From: Desmodesmus armatus
Lineage: Eukaryota > Chlorophyta > Chlorophyceae > Sphaeropleales > Scenedesmaceae
Direction: 5' to 3'
Assembly (NCBI GenBank): GCA_007449985.2
Contig: VIIQ02000130.1
Location: forward strand, 1 to 64,000
Length of the DNA stretch: 64,000 nucleotides
Under the pieces are notes generated by a model, which was given only the letters and a program-made list of their open reading frames with translations, made no database searches and was not told the DNA's origin. Shown one piece after another: positions 1 to 12,355 of the stretch. How positions within the stretch are numbered: the stretch's first letter is position 1; every line of letters starts with the position of its first letter. The translations under genes were made by a program, and so were the position numbers.

Positions 1-419
1 ATTCCCCTGCCCAAGGGAAGGAGGCTGTCACATGACAGGTGAGCGATCAAGTTTCACTGATCCAGCAGGACATGCCAATTGTTGTTATCAGAAGTTCAGG
101 CTGACGCCTTTCATGGTGCAACACAATCTGCTCCCAGTGACACCCCCTGCTTGCTCATGCAGTCTGTTGATTCTTCAGGCCACTCAGGGCGCGGTTGCAC
201 CTGCTTGACACACCAATGGCAGAAGGGCTGCAGCCGCTGAGTGCACTTTGTGAGGGGTGTTCAGGCTCAGCATGTTATAGTAACAGCACATTCCTAGTGC
301 CTGTAACACTGCAGCAGCACTGCATTGCCAGCTTGTTCTGCGAAATGGTAGCCCATCCAGCCGTCGGCAGGCTGTCAACAACAGACGGTGGTTTCCAAAA
401 GGCGTTGCCAACGTCCTAA

Positions 420-1013
420 GATATCGGTGTGGTGACTGTGCTGCTCTTGCTGTTGCTGCTGCTGCTGTCCTGCTTCAGTATTGCCTCGCCACGACGTGAC
501 CTGCAGGAAGCCTTCGAGGGCACCTGCAATGGCTGCGGCAACGGCAACGTCAGGAATGTCGGCAACAACAATGGCGCTGTAGTGGACTTCAAGCAGCCCC
601 CACCGCCCCCACCCACTTCCTCGAAGGCTTCATGGGTATCCCTGGTGTGCCCAAGCTCATTCCTGGCGTGCCTGTTATCGGCCGGAGGCTAGCAGGTGTG
701 GAATCCACTGGCACTGGCAGCAGCAAGGCTACAGTGCAGGCTGACACAGTGGCACCTGCTGTGCGCGGTTTGCTGATGGCCTCTCAGTTTTGCCAGGATA
801 CGTATGGGTCTTGCAGAAGCTGGGGCAGGGGTCAGTGTGATCGTCCTGGTGTGGCCGATAGGTGCCCTTGCATGTGTGCTGGCACTGGCGCCCCGGGGCG
901 ATGCCTGGGCAGGTCATAAACATCAATGCTGGCAACAACAACGGCAATGGCAACGGTAACATCCAGGATGTTGCCAATGATAATGGTGCTAGGGTGAATG
1001 ACAAGGGCAAGTA
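420..1013 (+). CDS. possible secreted low-complexity protein, fragmentary
   Basis: Family not recognised. From about 420 the plus strand reads a long Leu run ([18 protein letters not shown]), which resembles a signal peptide or membrane segment, followed by an Asn/Gly-rich stretch (CNGCGNGNVRNVGNNNGA). A second Asn/Gly-rich stretch of the same kind (NNNGNGNGNIQDVANDNGA) ends at a TAG at 1011-1013. Between them, 605-700 reads FMGIPGVPKLIPGVPVIGRR. The frame is closed by a stop at 417-419 just upstream and has no ATG, so a 5' exon would be needed. The intervening segments lie in different frames and no consistent splicing was found. The duplicated Asn/Gly motif is the main support for coding. 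It could equally be a decayed copy. Confidence 0.25.
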
Positions 1014-1860
1014 GTTAAGCTTGGCAGAGGTGTGCTGCCTGCCATGCACATAGCATGCGCTTTGTCATCTTGTCATTTGTCACTTGTCATTTTGTCAGTT
1101 TGTCGCTTTGCATTTGTCAAGTTCAGCCCAGCGTGCACTGTGTGGCCCGTCAAAGGCTGGAGCCTCACTTAGTGGCAGTCCCACGTGTGTTGCCTCCTCC
1201 ACACACGTCCTTGCAGGCTGTATGTTTGTGGTGAAATTATGTTCAGAGAGTGTTTGCCGAACAGCAATGCCTGGTCAGGCGTTAAGGTTGTTGCCTGCCT
1301 GGAATTTATAGATTCGTTGCAGTGTAGCAGTGTAGCGGCAGTGTAGCAGCAGTGTAGCGGTGTGACAGCAGTGTATACACTACGTAGCTACGTAGCAGCA
1401 GTGTGCCTTTGTAGCAGTTTCGGTGTGACGTCGCATGACACTGCAACGACCTTGGCCCTGGCCTGTTGCCACCGGCTGATGGTGCGGCTTGTTGTGCAGT
1501 CATCAATGTAACACATGTCATTGAATGACATCATCTTGCTTGAATCAGAAGCCTCTTTGTCATCATGGAAGCAGCATAACAGAAAGGTAAAACCAAAGTT
1601 ACACTTTTCTCCAAAAGCGGCATCAGGACCGGTCCTACACAGCATCTCCATTGAGAGAAGCGACACCAGCAACCCAGAACCAACCCCGCCTAGACTGTTT
1701 GCAACCCAGCACTGTCACTGCAGTTCCCTTTCATGTCTGAGCCGTTTTGCAAAACCGCAGGTTCTGTCAGACACGCCCAAAGCTGCAGCAATCACCCTGA
1801 CTGCCACCACAGCCCACAGCTGGTACCAGAGCTGCATGAGCATCAGCCAACAGCAACCGG

Positions 1861-1896
1861 CTAGGGTTTAGGCCGGGATTTAGCCTAAACCCTAAG
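1861..1896. repeat. inverted telomere-like motif
   Basis: A TAGGGTTTAGGC block is followed 11 bases later by its reverse complement, GCCTAAACCCTA. This is a head-to-head pair of plant-type TTTAGGG telomere-like repeats about 1.7 repeats long on each side. It suggests an interstitial telomere relic or a repaired break. It is too short to be a functional telomere. Confidence 0.5.
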
Positions 1897-2509
1897 CCCT
1901 TAACAGCCACACACTGTGCACCACACGTGCTGGGACAACAGCACTGACACAGCAGCCACCGGGCAGGGGGCCCATCCAAGGGATAACGCGAAGGGCTACA
2001 TTCAGGCGACGTTCAGCACGGCATACCATGACACTGCTGTTGCCAAGCGGCTTTACCAGAAAGCTCGGGGCACAAGGGAAGAGTGTGGGAGTCCCCCCCC
2101 CCCTGCGGTAACATCACCCAAAAAAGCAGAGCGTGCAAAGCAGCAGACCAGGCAGTGAAGCAGACCTGCTGTGAAACACAAACGCCACAGTTACTTTCAA
2201 AGCAAAACTTTCAAGTTGAAGCTGCTTCAAGGATGTGCACCAACAGGGCAAGCGAGCCCCTCAAGTTCAAATACATACACATGACTGCTGTTCTGTCTGA
2301 CAGGGACGCTATGCATGTCCTCCACATAGGGCATAGGGTGTGCGACCCTAAACCCCATGCCTTGAACCCATCAAAGGCAGTCCTGAGAGTCACTGACGAG
2401 AGCGGCTCTCTGAAGTGTGCAGACAGTCTGCTCTGCAATCCTTCCCACAGACACACGCTGGCATCAGTACAGGGCCAATACCTTCGACCGCCAGGAATGA
2501 CAGGCCTGC

Positions 2510-2860
2510 CTGACAGCAGGCAGTGCCGCATGAAACAAGCGATGAAAGCTGATCCACATGCAGCAAAGCATCGACCATTGCAGATGTCCGCACCACGCAT
2601 TGCAGCCCAGCATGAAACACCTTGGAAGTCATAACACGTTGAGGTCCGTCGCCCACTGCTTTGTGCTGCCAGGGTGCTTGAGCTGACAGCAGACAGTGCC
2701 GTATGAAAAGCGACCAAAGATGATCCACATGCAGCAAGGCATCAACCACTGTCAATGTCAGACGTCAAGCATGCAACCTTAAATGTCAGACACCAAACAA
2801 CACAATGAGGTCTGCCAACCCCACTGTACGATGCCAGGTGCTTGAGCTGCACCCTCATCT
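2510..2860. repeat. diverged ~170-bp tandem repeat, about two units
   Basis: The segment starting CTGACAGCAGGCAGTGCCG near 2510, with GATCCACATGCAGCAAAGCATC downstream, recurs at about 2684 as CTGACAGCAGACAGTGCCG with GATCCACATGCAGCAAGGCATC. The linker GAGGTCCGTCGCCCACTG near 2641 recurs at about 2807 as GAGGTCTGCCAACCCCACTG, and both linkers run into GTGCTTGAGCTG. The period is about 170 bp, with roughly 10-15% divergence judged by eye. Confidence 0.65.
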
Positions 2861-3370
2861 ATACCCTAACCCCATGCAGTCGGCTGCAGAGTCCCCACAG
2901 GATGCATGCACTGCATGCTTGTGTAGATGTCTGCAATGTCGATCACAGCTGCACATGACATGCTGTTGCACATGCACCGTACTGCACTGCACCCCACATA
3001 AACTGACGCAGTACACCACTGTGCTGTACAATGTACTACACTGCACCCACACAGGGCACCGAAAGACGGGGCAGAGCGCATGCAGCCCGCATGCGTGTGC
3101 CCCTTCACACTGCATCACGAACGGACGGCCTGCTGGAAAGCTTTGCAAACAGGTGTACCAGCACTGTATACATAGACATAGACGCAGTCAGCGCATCAGC
3201 CGTCACTGCAGTCAGTGTCACAGTGCTGCCGGGGGTCTGCCATGAATCAACATGGCTGCAACATGGCTGCTGCTGTGCAAGTTGCTTGCGCTGTACATAA
3301 AGTAACATAACAAGGTCACCATCCCCCGGCTTGGCAAGCCTGTACCGCTCTGACCCAAACAGCTGGACAG

Positions 3371-3395
3371 CCCCCCCCCCCCCCCCCCCCCCCCC
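3371..3395. repeat. poly-C tract (25 C)
   Basis: An uninterrupted run of 25 C. Similar tracts occur at 7161-7190 (30 C), 19197-19226 (30 C), about 32025-32044 and about 53728-53742. Runs this long are prone to length error in assembly. Confidence 0.9.
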
Positions 3396-4543
3396 GCGCC
3401 CGCCCCTGATATGCACACAGCACTTAGAGCCAGCAGGATCCTAATGCTGTGCATGCACAACTCAGCATGACAACCACAGTATGTACACGTGAGTACCGCC
3501 CAGCAGTGAAAGTATCAACTTGTAACAACTCCCCCCCCCCCCCCAGGATATCAAATCCATGATTCCCGCTGATCACAGCTGCAGCAGACGCAAAAGTGAG
3601 TAGCGAGGCAAACCAAGAAAGGTCGGCGCCGCCAAGCAAAGGCATGAAAGGCTGCAACAACCAAGAGGTTGCACGTGCAACGTCCGTGCACGGGACGTAA
3701 GAACAGAATGAACCGGCTCGGGACACGGCGATGAAGAGAGCTACGTGAATGGCAATACCGAGGTCTGACTAACCCAGACGTCAGCACATTTTGGTCATTT
3801 CACATCAGCACAGCCCGACTCAGTACACAGGACAGTACAGGACAGTACAGTCCGATACCAGCACAGGACAGTACAGTCAACAGGCAACAATTGGAAAAGA
3901 GCCCCAGAAGCCTCCAGGGATCCAGAGTCTCAAGGGCAGTCTCAAGGATTGGATGGACATGTGGCATGACATGCCATGTCTTGTGACATGCTGCTGCACA
4001 TCTTCTACCACAAGTGTCAAACAGTGAACATCGGCCAGCAAGGCACACATGCACACACAGACACCAGCGTGCATGCACACAGGAACAAGCCCACCCGTCC
4101 AGACACCATGGCAGTAAATGGGGGGGGGGGGCGAGCTGGTGCAACAGTAACACAGCACTCCCACATCCACAAACAGTGAGGCTCTCCCCCTCCCCCCCCC
4201 CCCCCCCCGCCGCGCCGCGCCTCAAGTCAACCGCCCAGGCGCCCACCCCAGTCATTGGCATTTGTCAAGGAGACCACAACACACAAATGAGTCATGGCAC
4301 AGCTGCCATGCTCCACCAACTGCAGATTTGCCAAGGGTCTCAAAGGCACAAGAGAGACTCGGTGCAGATAGCATGGATAGCATCAATGACACAACTGCAA
4401 CAGAGACTTGACTGGCTGCTGCTCACAGGTTGATGCCACAAACTTACACCCTGATGCTGTCATCACCCTGAGAGCCTGGGGCCCGGGCCACCTCCGGCAC
4501 AGCAACACCCTATGTGTCACTTGATGCCGCACAGCCAACCTTG

Positions 4544-7156
4544 TCATGTGTCACACACCCCATCCGCAGTGCTGCTCCAGTTCCCGGTCGCCAAACACGC
4601 AACAGTTGCGTTGTTGGTGGTGGCGCCCAAACAATCTGCGTTGCAGGTCTCACCCACAAGGGTCCCAGGGCAACTGGCCGACCAGGTCCTATAACAAAAG
4701 AGCCCGGTACTGGGACTGTTGGTGCTGCGGTGCAGCTTGTGGGAGGGTCTGCACACTGCCCGGTGATGCTGGTGCTCCAGCCTCCAGTGCCAGGCACTTG
4801 GTGGATGCAGTGCCGCCCCAGGTGCAATTGGCGGTGCAGTTTGAGCCCACCGCAGTGCCTGCACAGCTGTCAGGCCATGAGCCGTTGGATAGTGTGAGGC
4901 TGGGCTTGGCCGGGCAGTCGACAGCTGCAGGGCGGGAAGGGGGTACGGGGCACAGAGGACACAGGCAGCCGTCAGATGCTATGAAGTGATCCAATGGTAC
5001 AACATTGAGGGTGGGGGGGGGAAGGCAGGTGGGGAGGGGACCCGACAATCGCCAGGCCCTTGTTGGATGCAGGGCCTCCCCAGGTGTACTGGGTGTTGCA
5101 GTTTGAGCCTACCGCAGTGCCTGCACAGCTGTCAGGCCACGAGCCGTTGGATAATGGGAGGCTGGGAATGGCTGGGCAGTCGACAGCTGCAGGGCAGGCA
5201 GGGGTATGGGGCACACAGGACACAAGCACTGCTGAGCTGTCATATGCTGGAATAATGTGAAAGACCGGAGAAGTGTGGAGCAGCAGGAGGGGGGGAGGGG
5301 GAGAGAGTTTGACAGGGTTTTGGTGGCCGTGGGTCGGCTACATAGCCACAACACTGACCAGCAGTCCCCGCCCTCCCAACGCACCGTTGTTTCCTCAGGA
5401 GGCAAAGTCCAGGAATTGCGCAGGACATGTCAGCGGCTGACTGGCGTTGGTTGAGGGAGGGGGGGAGAGAGGGGGGAGGGGGGGGGGGGAAGGGGGCAGG
5501 GAGAGTAATTCCAACCAGCACAGGAAAAAGGTGTGGTCGCCTCAGGTTACTGACCAGCAGTCCTTGCTTCCCCCCCCCCTTCCCTAAAGGTTGGGCCAAA
5601 CGCACCGTTGTTTCCCCAGAAGGCAAAGCAGAAGTCCAGGAACTGTGCTGGACAGCTCAGTGGCGTGCTGGCGTTGGTTGAGCTCCTGAATGTGGCACAG
5701 CGGCGGCTGCCTGTGCTGCCCTGCGTTCCCCCATTGAAGCAGCTGTAGAAGGTCTGCAGCAGCAGCAGCAGCAGCAGCAGCAGCACAATTACGGCAGGTC
5801 AAGGTTGGTTGCTTCATAAGGGACAGCCGCTTTGGATGTTACTGTGGCTGTACCTGTAGCACAAGACTTCGACGCCCCCTTGCTCCCTGCCCCCTCCCCC
5901 AAACGATGATTTAGGGTTTTGGAAACCCAACTAGAGCATAGGAGCCTGTCTCAAGAGCCGCACACTCCTGAGGCCAACACGTGCATGCTTGAGGGTATTG
6001 GGTCACTCTTGGTCCCACTTACTTGGTCTGCTGCTGGAAGTGTGGTCCCTGTGTCCGCTCCAACACAAGTGGTGCTGTAGCCTGCGGCCAAGCAGCAGAG
6101 AGCATACACAAACAGTCTGCGTGACACTGGCCCCACCTGCTGGGATGGGCAGAACCACCTTTGAAAACAAAAGAACCACCTTTGCAAACCAGCTTTTGTC
6201 TCCCTGGTTTTCACCTTGGTGGCTGCTCAGCTGTATACTGTTGCTGTTACTGTTGCATGGGGCCGTGCCCGCACACCCCATAGGGAGCCGACGAGGCTCA
6301 CAGGGATCCAATGCCATACAATTGGTCTTGGCAAAGCAGGGTTGCATGAACTGCTAGCAATGCTGCTCAGTGCCTGAGCTTGGAGTGGCAACTGATTTGG
6401 GTTGTGTAGAAGTATGGTTGTGTAGGGATCCTGTACTGCCTTGCACACCTGATGAGCCTCCTCTTGCTTCCTGCCACAAGCAGTTGTTGCCAGTCTGCGT
6501 GGCGTTGTTCAGCACCCAATGCACAGAACACCTGCACACACAACAACACAACATTGCAGCGGGTTGACTCAAGCTCACTGTCTCACACACCCCCAGCACA
6601 CACAAGAAGCACTCAACTCAAGTCAAGACTGCATGCACGTACGACATGCACGCTCTATGCCAACACATGCACACACACGCCAGCCCCCACTCACTTTGCA
6701 TTCCCGGTGGTGCCACCATACGGCACAGCCAGCTGCACCCTGAGCCAATACACAGTGCTGAACGCCAGAAGCACCGCAGGCGGATCATCCACCCCTGTGT
6801 ATGTGCTCTTGTCAACAATATCAAAGCTCAGAACAGCCGAGGTGTTGCCACTCCATGCAAATGTCTTTGAGTTGGGTTTGTCAGAATGTGCCAGCTGCAG
6901 GGCTGCACTCCACTGCGTCACATTGGGGGCGCCATTGCTGCTTGAGTAGATTGCTATGTCGACGGAATCCACGCTGCAGCTGCCAACGCCACCCATGCCT
7001 TGGTTGCCCAGGATCAGGAGGTTCAAACCCTGAGAAAGGACACAGCAAACCACAGCAGGGCACAGCACAGCACAGGATGATGTGGTAGCACATTTGGCGT
7101 CAACATTTTGCTCTCCTTTGCTTCACACTGGGGGCGCCTCCAGCTGTGAGTTGCTG

Positions 7157-7189
<33 letters not shown>

Positions 7190-7526
7190 CACCGCTCCCC
7201 CTACTCCCACCCTGTCACCCTCCCCCCCTCCCTCACGCCGTCACCCCTCCCCCCCTCCCCGTTCATCCACCTCCAGCCATCTACTGCTGAGGTGGCCCCC
7301 CCTGAGGTTGCCCCCCCCCATCCCTGCCCCCAAACCCACCACGCCCCCCCTCCACCCCGTCCCCCCCCCCCCCCCCCCGCCCGTCACCTACCTCTAGCCG
7401 TGCGTTGCTGACTGTCCCTCCGGGCTGCTGGGTGTCTGGAAGGCAGCCCAGCCAAAGGTGTCCCACAGTGGCCTGCTGGCACCAAAGTCCTGAGCTGAAC
7501 CACCCTGGAGCTGCAAATAGTCAAAG

Positions 7527-7567
<41 letters not shown>

Positions 7568-8445
7568 TGGGAAGTCAAGACAGCAGCAAGGGGCCTGGTG
7601 GTTGGGGGCCAGTAGAGATGATCAACTCGCCAGAGGGGTGGCGGCCAGAGAGCAGCAGACGCTGCATGCTTTTCTGCTAATATACATGACAAGATGCTGC
7701 TGCAAATGTTGCAGCCAGTATGTTGAACGGTGGCACACTCTCAATAGGATAAGAGAACCCCTCCATTGCATATGAGCACCTGGGGCCAGGCACCTGAGGG
7801 TTGACACACTAGACGATTTCTGACTGTCAGTAGGATTGTACCGGTTGTCATCAAGCTACGAGTCTTACACTGTCTATCCCCCCCCCCCCCCAAGAGAGTG
7901 GGCACTCACTCTTGTCGGCCTTGTTGGGTTGCTGCATGCCCAATTGTCCGAGACGAGGTGCCCATAACCTGCGATTGCAGACCAGTTTCCACTGCTGCTG
8001 GGGCACACTGCGCTGGTATTCGAGTATACCACGTTGATTGTGTTGTCTGCTAATAGCTGCCTGCTGCGCCTGCTCCGCTGCCCTGACATCCAACTGTTGC
8101 TGGCTGCCAGCGCTGCAAGGTCCTCCGCCCTGCACGTGAGAAATGGGATATATATGTAAGCTTCGTGCTGGTGTGATGTGTTGTTTGACAGGAGATACCA
8201 AGGGCAGATGAAGATACCCCCTCACACAGAGACAGCAGGTGAGGGATTGGCGCCCCCCTACCAGCTGGGCTGGTGGCAGTGTGATGCACTCACCCTTCCG
8301 CAGAGAGACTTTCTCCATCATCCTGTCCTAACAGTGGCGGAGACTCCCGTCTGGACACTGCACGAGCTGCAGCTCTGTCTGCCAAGGGGATGAGGACTAG
8401 CAGCAACAGGGGAAGCCTGCGCGCCCAAACAACCTGCCGGTGCAT
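4544..8445 (-). CDS. secreted Cys-rich protein with sushi/CCP-like modules
   Basis: This is probably an extracellular or wall-matrix protein. Exon 1 (8445-8294) starts at ATG 8445 and encodes a basic N-terminus and the hydrophobic core LPLLLLVLIPLA, a good signal peptide. Phase-compatible exons follow: 8129-7910 (ends GHLVSDNWACSNPTRPTR), about 7509-7391, 7029-6695 (begins GLNLLILGNQGMGGVGSC, a possible lectin-like beta fold), 6531-6449, 6081-6023, about 5744-5567 (TFYSCFNGGTQGSTGS), about 4956-4750 (VDCPAKPSLTLSNGSWPDSC) and 4688-4544, with stop TGA at 4546-4544. The last exons have the regular Cys/Trp/Gly spacing of sushi-like repeats (SCPGTLVGETCNADC, ACLATGNWSS). Exon 3 reads through only with an uncertain acceptor or a frameshift, and the donor of the penultimate exon is unresolved. 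The signal-peptide and phase evidence is good. No specific function can be given. Confidence 0.65.
5015..5450 (-). pseudogene. decayed duplicate exons inside the Cys-rich gene
   Basis: At about 5200-5040 lies a near-identical copy of the sushi-like exon at 4956-4750, sharing LSNGSWPDSCAGTAVGSNC. In this copy later Cys residues have changed (NCTANCTW to NCNTQYTW, KCLAL to KGLAI). At about 5450-5378 lies a copy of the 5744-5567 exon in which the frame is broken by stops. The repeat spacing is about 260 bp. These look like junction duplications that stayed in the intron, although use of the 5.1-kb copy as an alternative exon cannot be excluded. Confidence 0.6.
5756..5784. repeat. (CAG)n microsatellite at a splice acceptor
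   Basis: About nine CAG units. Read on the minus strand this is (CTG)n ending in CAG directly before the exon that begins TFYSCFNGG, so the repeat doubles as the polypyrimidine-like tract of the acceptor. A similar (CAG)13 lies at 7528-7567 in the intron before the exon at about 7509, and (CTG)11 ends exactly at the acceptor at 14080. Confidence 0.8.
7161..7190. repeat. poly-C tract (30 C)
   Basis: A 30-base C run within a C-rich stretch of about 220 bp (7161-7380) in an intron of the Cys-rich secreted-protein gene. On the coding (minus) strand this is G-rich. Confidence 0.9.
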
Positions 8446-9216
8446 TCAGAGAGGATCCAGTAACGTTCCTTCCGCCAGCAGGAGAGCTGAGAGAGAGACA
8501 GAGTTCAATTCCAAATGGTGTTCACATTCTTCGTGAAGCTCTCAACGCGGAGGCGCATGTGGTCTGAGTATACGGGCATTCCATGAGCAAACGTAAATGA
8601 GAGACAGTAGGGGTATCCGAACTACCGGATCGGAAAGTGAACTTCACCGCGAGGACTTGCCAAGTTGGGGTAACAATCTCACAGACACTCTCACGTTTGA
8701 CATAGTTCAACGTACAGATGATATGCAGTGTCACAGGGGCCACATAGCTTGCACTGCAGCTGTACACCCTATCCCCCATTGTGTCTGCATTTCCCGGACT
8801 GCTCCAGCAGCAGTGACGAAGCATAGTCGTTACACAAGCAACACAACCAGTAGGTGCCGTCCTTGACGTCGTATATACAGCAGGGACCCTGCCTGCGGTG
8901 TGCGGGCAGTGGGGCAGCTGTCTGCACAGGATACGCATGTATGCAGACTGGACACGCTGCATGACTGAACACAGACCCTCACTAGAACACATCCCTCCCA
9001 TTTGAGGGATGGTCTAGTGAGGGTCTTTAGAAGGAGATCGCACCAACTGCAGTGATTGTGACCATATCGCCAGCTCTATGCCTTACTGCACTGCGATACA
9101 GACCACCATCCATAAACACCAGCCACCAACACAAGCCGGCCAGACAAACACCCAGACTCCCACTGCCTGGCCACACCCACACTGTGCACACAGAGCAACA
9201 CCCTTGACCGATCATC

Positions 9217-11770
9217 TTACTGCGCGCCAAACATCACCGCTGTGTTGCCGAAGCGGGGCCTTTTCACCAGGGCAGGCATGGCAGCAGTGAATGCCTCGTA
9301 AGCTGCTGCTGTCGCTTTGATGTCTGGCCCTGTCAGGGCCGTCAGCCTCGTCAGGCTGGTTAGCAGGTGCAGTGTGTCGTCATCCAACACCTGCGGTCAA
9401 CAGAATCGATACTCAGTGTACATGCTGGGCGCGGGGCATGTGATAAGAGCACGCAGGCATGTGATAAGAGCACGCAGTTTGGCATAACTGCAGTGTTGGA
9501 ACACTGCAGGGCTTGCAAGCCGCCAGGTGCAGTGTGTCAGCACCCAAGGACACCTGTGCTGGAACAGGTTCCAACACACAGGCACACGGCAGCTTGGCAA
9601 TACTGCAACTATTGACCTCTACTAGATTTCCGAGCAGCGAACCGCAGCCTGTTGACAGCACCCAGCACCAATGAGAGAGCATCCTATATTTGTGGCCACC
9701 ACACTACATCACAGCAGTACCTGACGAATCCCACCATGGTGACCTACCATCGCCTTGTGGGGTGCAGAGTCAATGCACAGACTCTCCAAGCTGGTGCACA
9801 CCCCACTGCAGGCCACAGCACAGGGCTCTCCAATCCACAGTCGATCAGCTCCAGCACACGCAGCCCCTTCAGTTTCACCACCACAGCCGCAACCGCCACC
9901 TCCACAACGCTCCAGCAGTTGTAGAGGTGCAGCGCAGTGAGCGCTGTCAAGCACGTAAAATGCACGGCATCCCCCTGCTCTATGTCCAGGCTGGAAATAT
10001 CCAAGTGCTGCAGGGCTGTCAGCCGACGGAGGTGTGGGTGCAGGCGGGTCCCTAGAAGGTCCTTGGGTGATGGGTACGGAACACCGCCTTCCAGCGCTGC
10101 CGCGTTCTGTACCACCAAGCTTGTGAGATGCTGTGCACCAGCGATGCCAGCCAGTAGCTGCAGGACGTCCTGGGATCCGCCAGCAGCCGGGGCGTTGACG
10201 TCACAGTGGCCCACATCGATTGTGAGGGCCTCAAGCTTTTGCAGTGCTGAGCAGTGCTGCAGAAACGGGATGCAGGCTTTGCCATCCTCCAGCACAGCCT
10301 GATGCAGGAAAAACAGTTACAGTTACAGTTGCAGTAATTGGCTCAGCAAAAGCTGAGCAACCCACAGGGGAGCCAGAGGCTCATGGGCAGACACGGGTGA
10401 GGCAGAGAACAAGCCCTTGTCAGAACTTGAACAGGCAGGTATGACGCAACCACAGGGGATACTGATGCGATCTTGAGATCGCGTGTGGGTATGTGCAACA
10501 GGCAAAACAAGACAACAAGACCAAGCCCTGATTTCAAACCTGACTCACTTTTTTCAGCTCCAGTAGGCCGCCGATTGCCCCCAGGCCGCCGCTGTCGAGT
10601 GTGATTTGAGTGAGATGGGGTGGCAGCTGTGAAGCAGCACCTAGGGTCCCATCAACTGAAAGCTTCATGGATTTCAAGGACACAGCGTGTGCCATGTCGA
10701 CCACAATGGCCTGCCGAGGCTGCCTGCCACGAGCACGAGTCCCCAGGTGTGCTGTGAGGGCTTGTAAGCTGGCAGGGAGTGCATCACACACGACTGCTGT
10801 TGTGGTGTTGGACGCACTCAGTTCCAGCGAGCGTAGGCGAGTCAGTTGCTGCACCACCAGAGCAAACTCCTCCTTGAACACCAGCACCTGGAGCAAACAC
10901 GCAGGAATGACACAAGTCAGTTGCAAATGACAAAAAATGACAACTGTTGGCTCCAGTGAAGCGAACACAGGTCAAGCTGGCCAGCACCGTCATCTGAAGT
11001 TCTCAGCACAGCCACTCAAAACATATCATACGTTTGAAACACCCGTTTTCATCCCGTCTCACTAAGACTGGCTGACTGGTGTGATGATCCACGGTTTGCT
11101 TACGGTGCAAGTGCACATGCAGGTCCAGCAGCTGCTGCATGCGGCCCAGGGCGGCAAACAGTGCCGCCTCGCTGCTGTCCTGATCCAAGTATAGCAGGAG
11201 TTTCGTGAGGGTGGTGCAGGAAACGAGGGAATCCAGCATCATGGGCGTCACCAGATGCTGTAAGGTGACACGCTGCAGCTGCCAAGGGATGACTGCTGCT
11301 GTTGCTGGCAGCACAGCACGAGGGCCGTGCAGGGGTGCTGACAGCGCTCCGGCTGCTGTTGCTGCCGCTGCCGCGGCCACTGCCTGTGCCTTGCTGGAGA
11401 GGCCAGCAAGGCACAGGGCTATCAGGTGTTGTGCGGCTGCATCGAGGGGAAAAGGTCCCAGCTTGTAGTGGAAGGCAAATGGTGCCATGGAGTTGTAATC
11501 TGGGTCCTTCCAATGCCAGTGAAGCTCTGTCACGAGTGATGCGTGCTTGTTGAGCCACGAGCAGCACGCTCCCAGGCGTGACAGCGCAACATCAAAGCTG
11601 TGTCCGCGCTGCTGCCTAGGCAACTCCAAGCTGCAATGACCCAGGGCCTGCTGAAGGGCCTCGTTTACTGCTCTGCTGACCTGCAAGATGCTGCATAGCG
11701 TTTTGACTGGCAAGTGGGGGGTTGGGCAGTGCTGGACCACCAGCTGCAGCACCTCGACACCCTGGGGTTG
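9217..11770 (-). CDS. F-box-like leucine-rich-repeat protein, probably disrupted
   Basis: Four minus-strand segments encode a leucine-rich product. The 11770-about 11110 segment starts VLQLVVQHCPTPHLPVKTLC and continues ILQVSRAVNEAL, an F-box-like helical pattern. 10887-10549 contains LTRLRSLELSAS. 10298-9748 contains LTALQHLDISSLDIEQGDAV and LKGLRVLELIDCGL, typical LRR strands. 9390-9217 is the C-terminus, beginning VLDDDTLHLLTSLTRLTALT and ending at a TAA at 9219-9217. By family logic an F-box/LRR protein would recruit substrates to an SCF ubiquitin ligase; this is inference only. The 10549/10298 junction is in phase. The 11.1/10.9 and 9.75/9.39 junctions are not in phase at consensus splice sites, and no upstream ATG exon was found, so exons are missing or the gene is decaying. 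It lies head-to-head with a plus-strand relative. Confidence 0.55.
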
Positions 11771-12355
11771 CAACAGGCACAGCAGCAGCGGGCAAAGTGG
11801 CGTGTTGTTGCGTTGAGTACTTCGGTTGCGAGCAAGGGCGCCTGAGTGGATGTGAGCAGCTTGGTTTCACTGCACACGTACAGTCAGCAGCACATGTACA
11901 TGCTTCTGTTGGCCACAAATGAATACATGCCACAGCCTGGCACCAGCAGCAGCAGCAGCAGCAGTTGGTGGGGAGTGTGCCATGCACCCACCTCTTGAAC
12001 TGTGTGCGCCTGCATTTGATGTCGACTGATGAACGGAAAGGTGGAATTAAACAGCTTGCAAGTTGCTAGAAGATCAGACAAGGTGTGGGACCTGAAGTGC
12101 AGGCCAGGGCAGTTGCAATGACTAACTTGCAGCTTGCATTGACTAAGCGTGACAGGATTTTTCTTTGAAATACTTTTGTACTTTTTGTGAAATTGACACT
12201 CCAACTGTAAAGTTTCGAATGCGGCTTGCGTCATGCTGACGTGGCTGACGTTTCTCAGCTTGATGGTGATGTCTCTGGCTCAGCCAGGCTGTCCTGTTCA
12301 CGTGTGATGCTGAGTCGCCTTCATTACCCCTGCCTCCATATCTAAGCAGCAACAT

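Larger units (their letters stand above)
1014..4543. other. gene-poor, repeat-rich interval
   Basis: No supportable gene. The interval holds TTGTCA-like short repeats (1055-1110), GTGTAGCAG-like repeats (1320-1410), a telomere-like inverted motif (1861-1896), a tandem repeat of about 170 bp (about 2510-2860), a 25-base C run (3371-3395), GGACAGTACA repeats (3830-3880) and further C/G runs near 3532, 4120 and 4192. Open frames here have no domain, splice logic or codon bias that separates them from chance. Confidence 0.6.

Noticed and set aside
2083..2634. 183-residue plus-strand open frame
   Set aside because: It overlaps the ~170-bp tandem repeat, has equally long frames on the opposite strand, and shows no domain or splice context.
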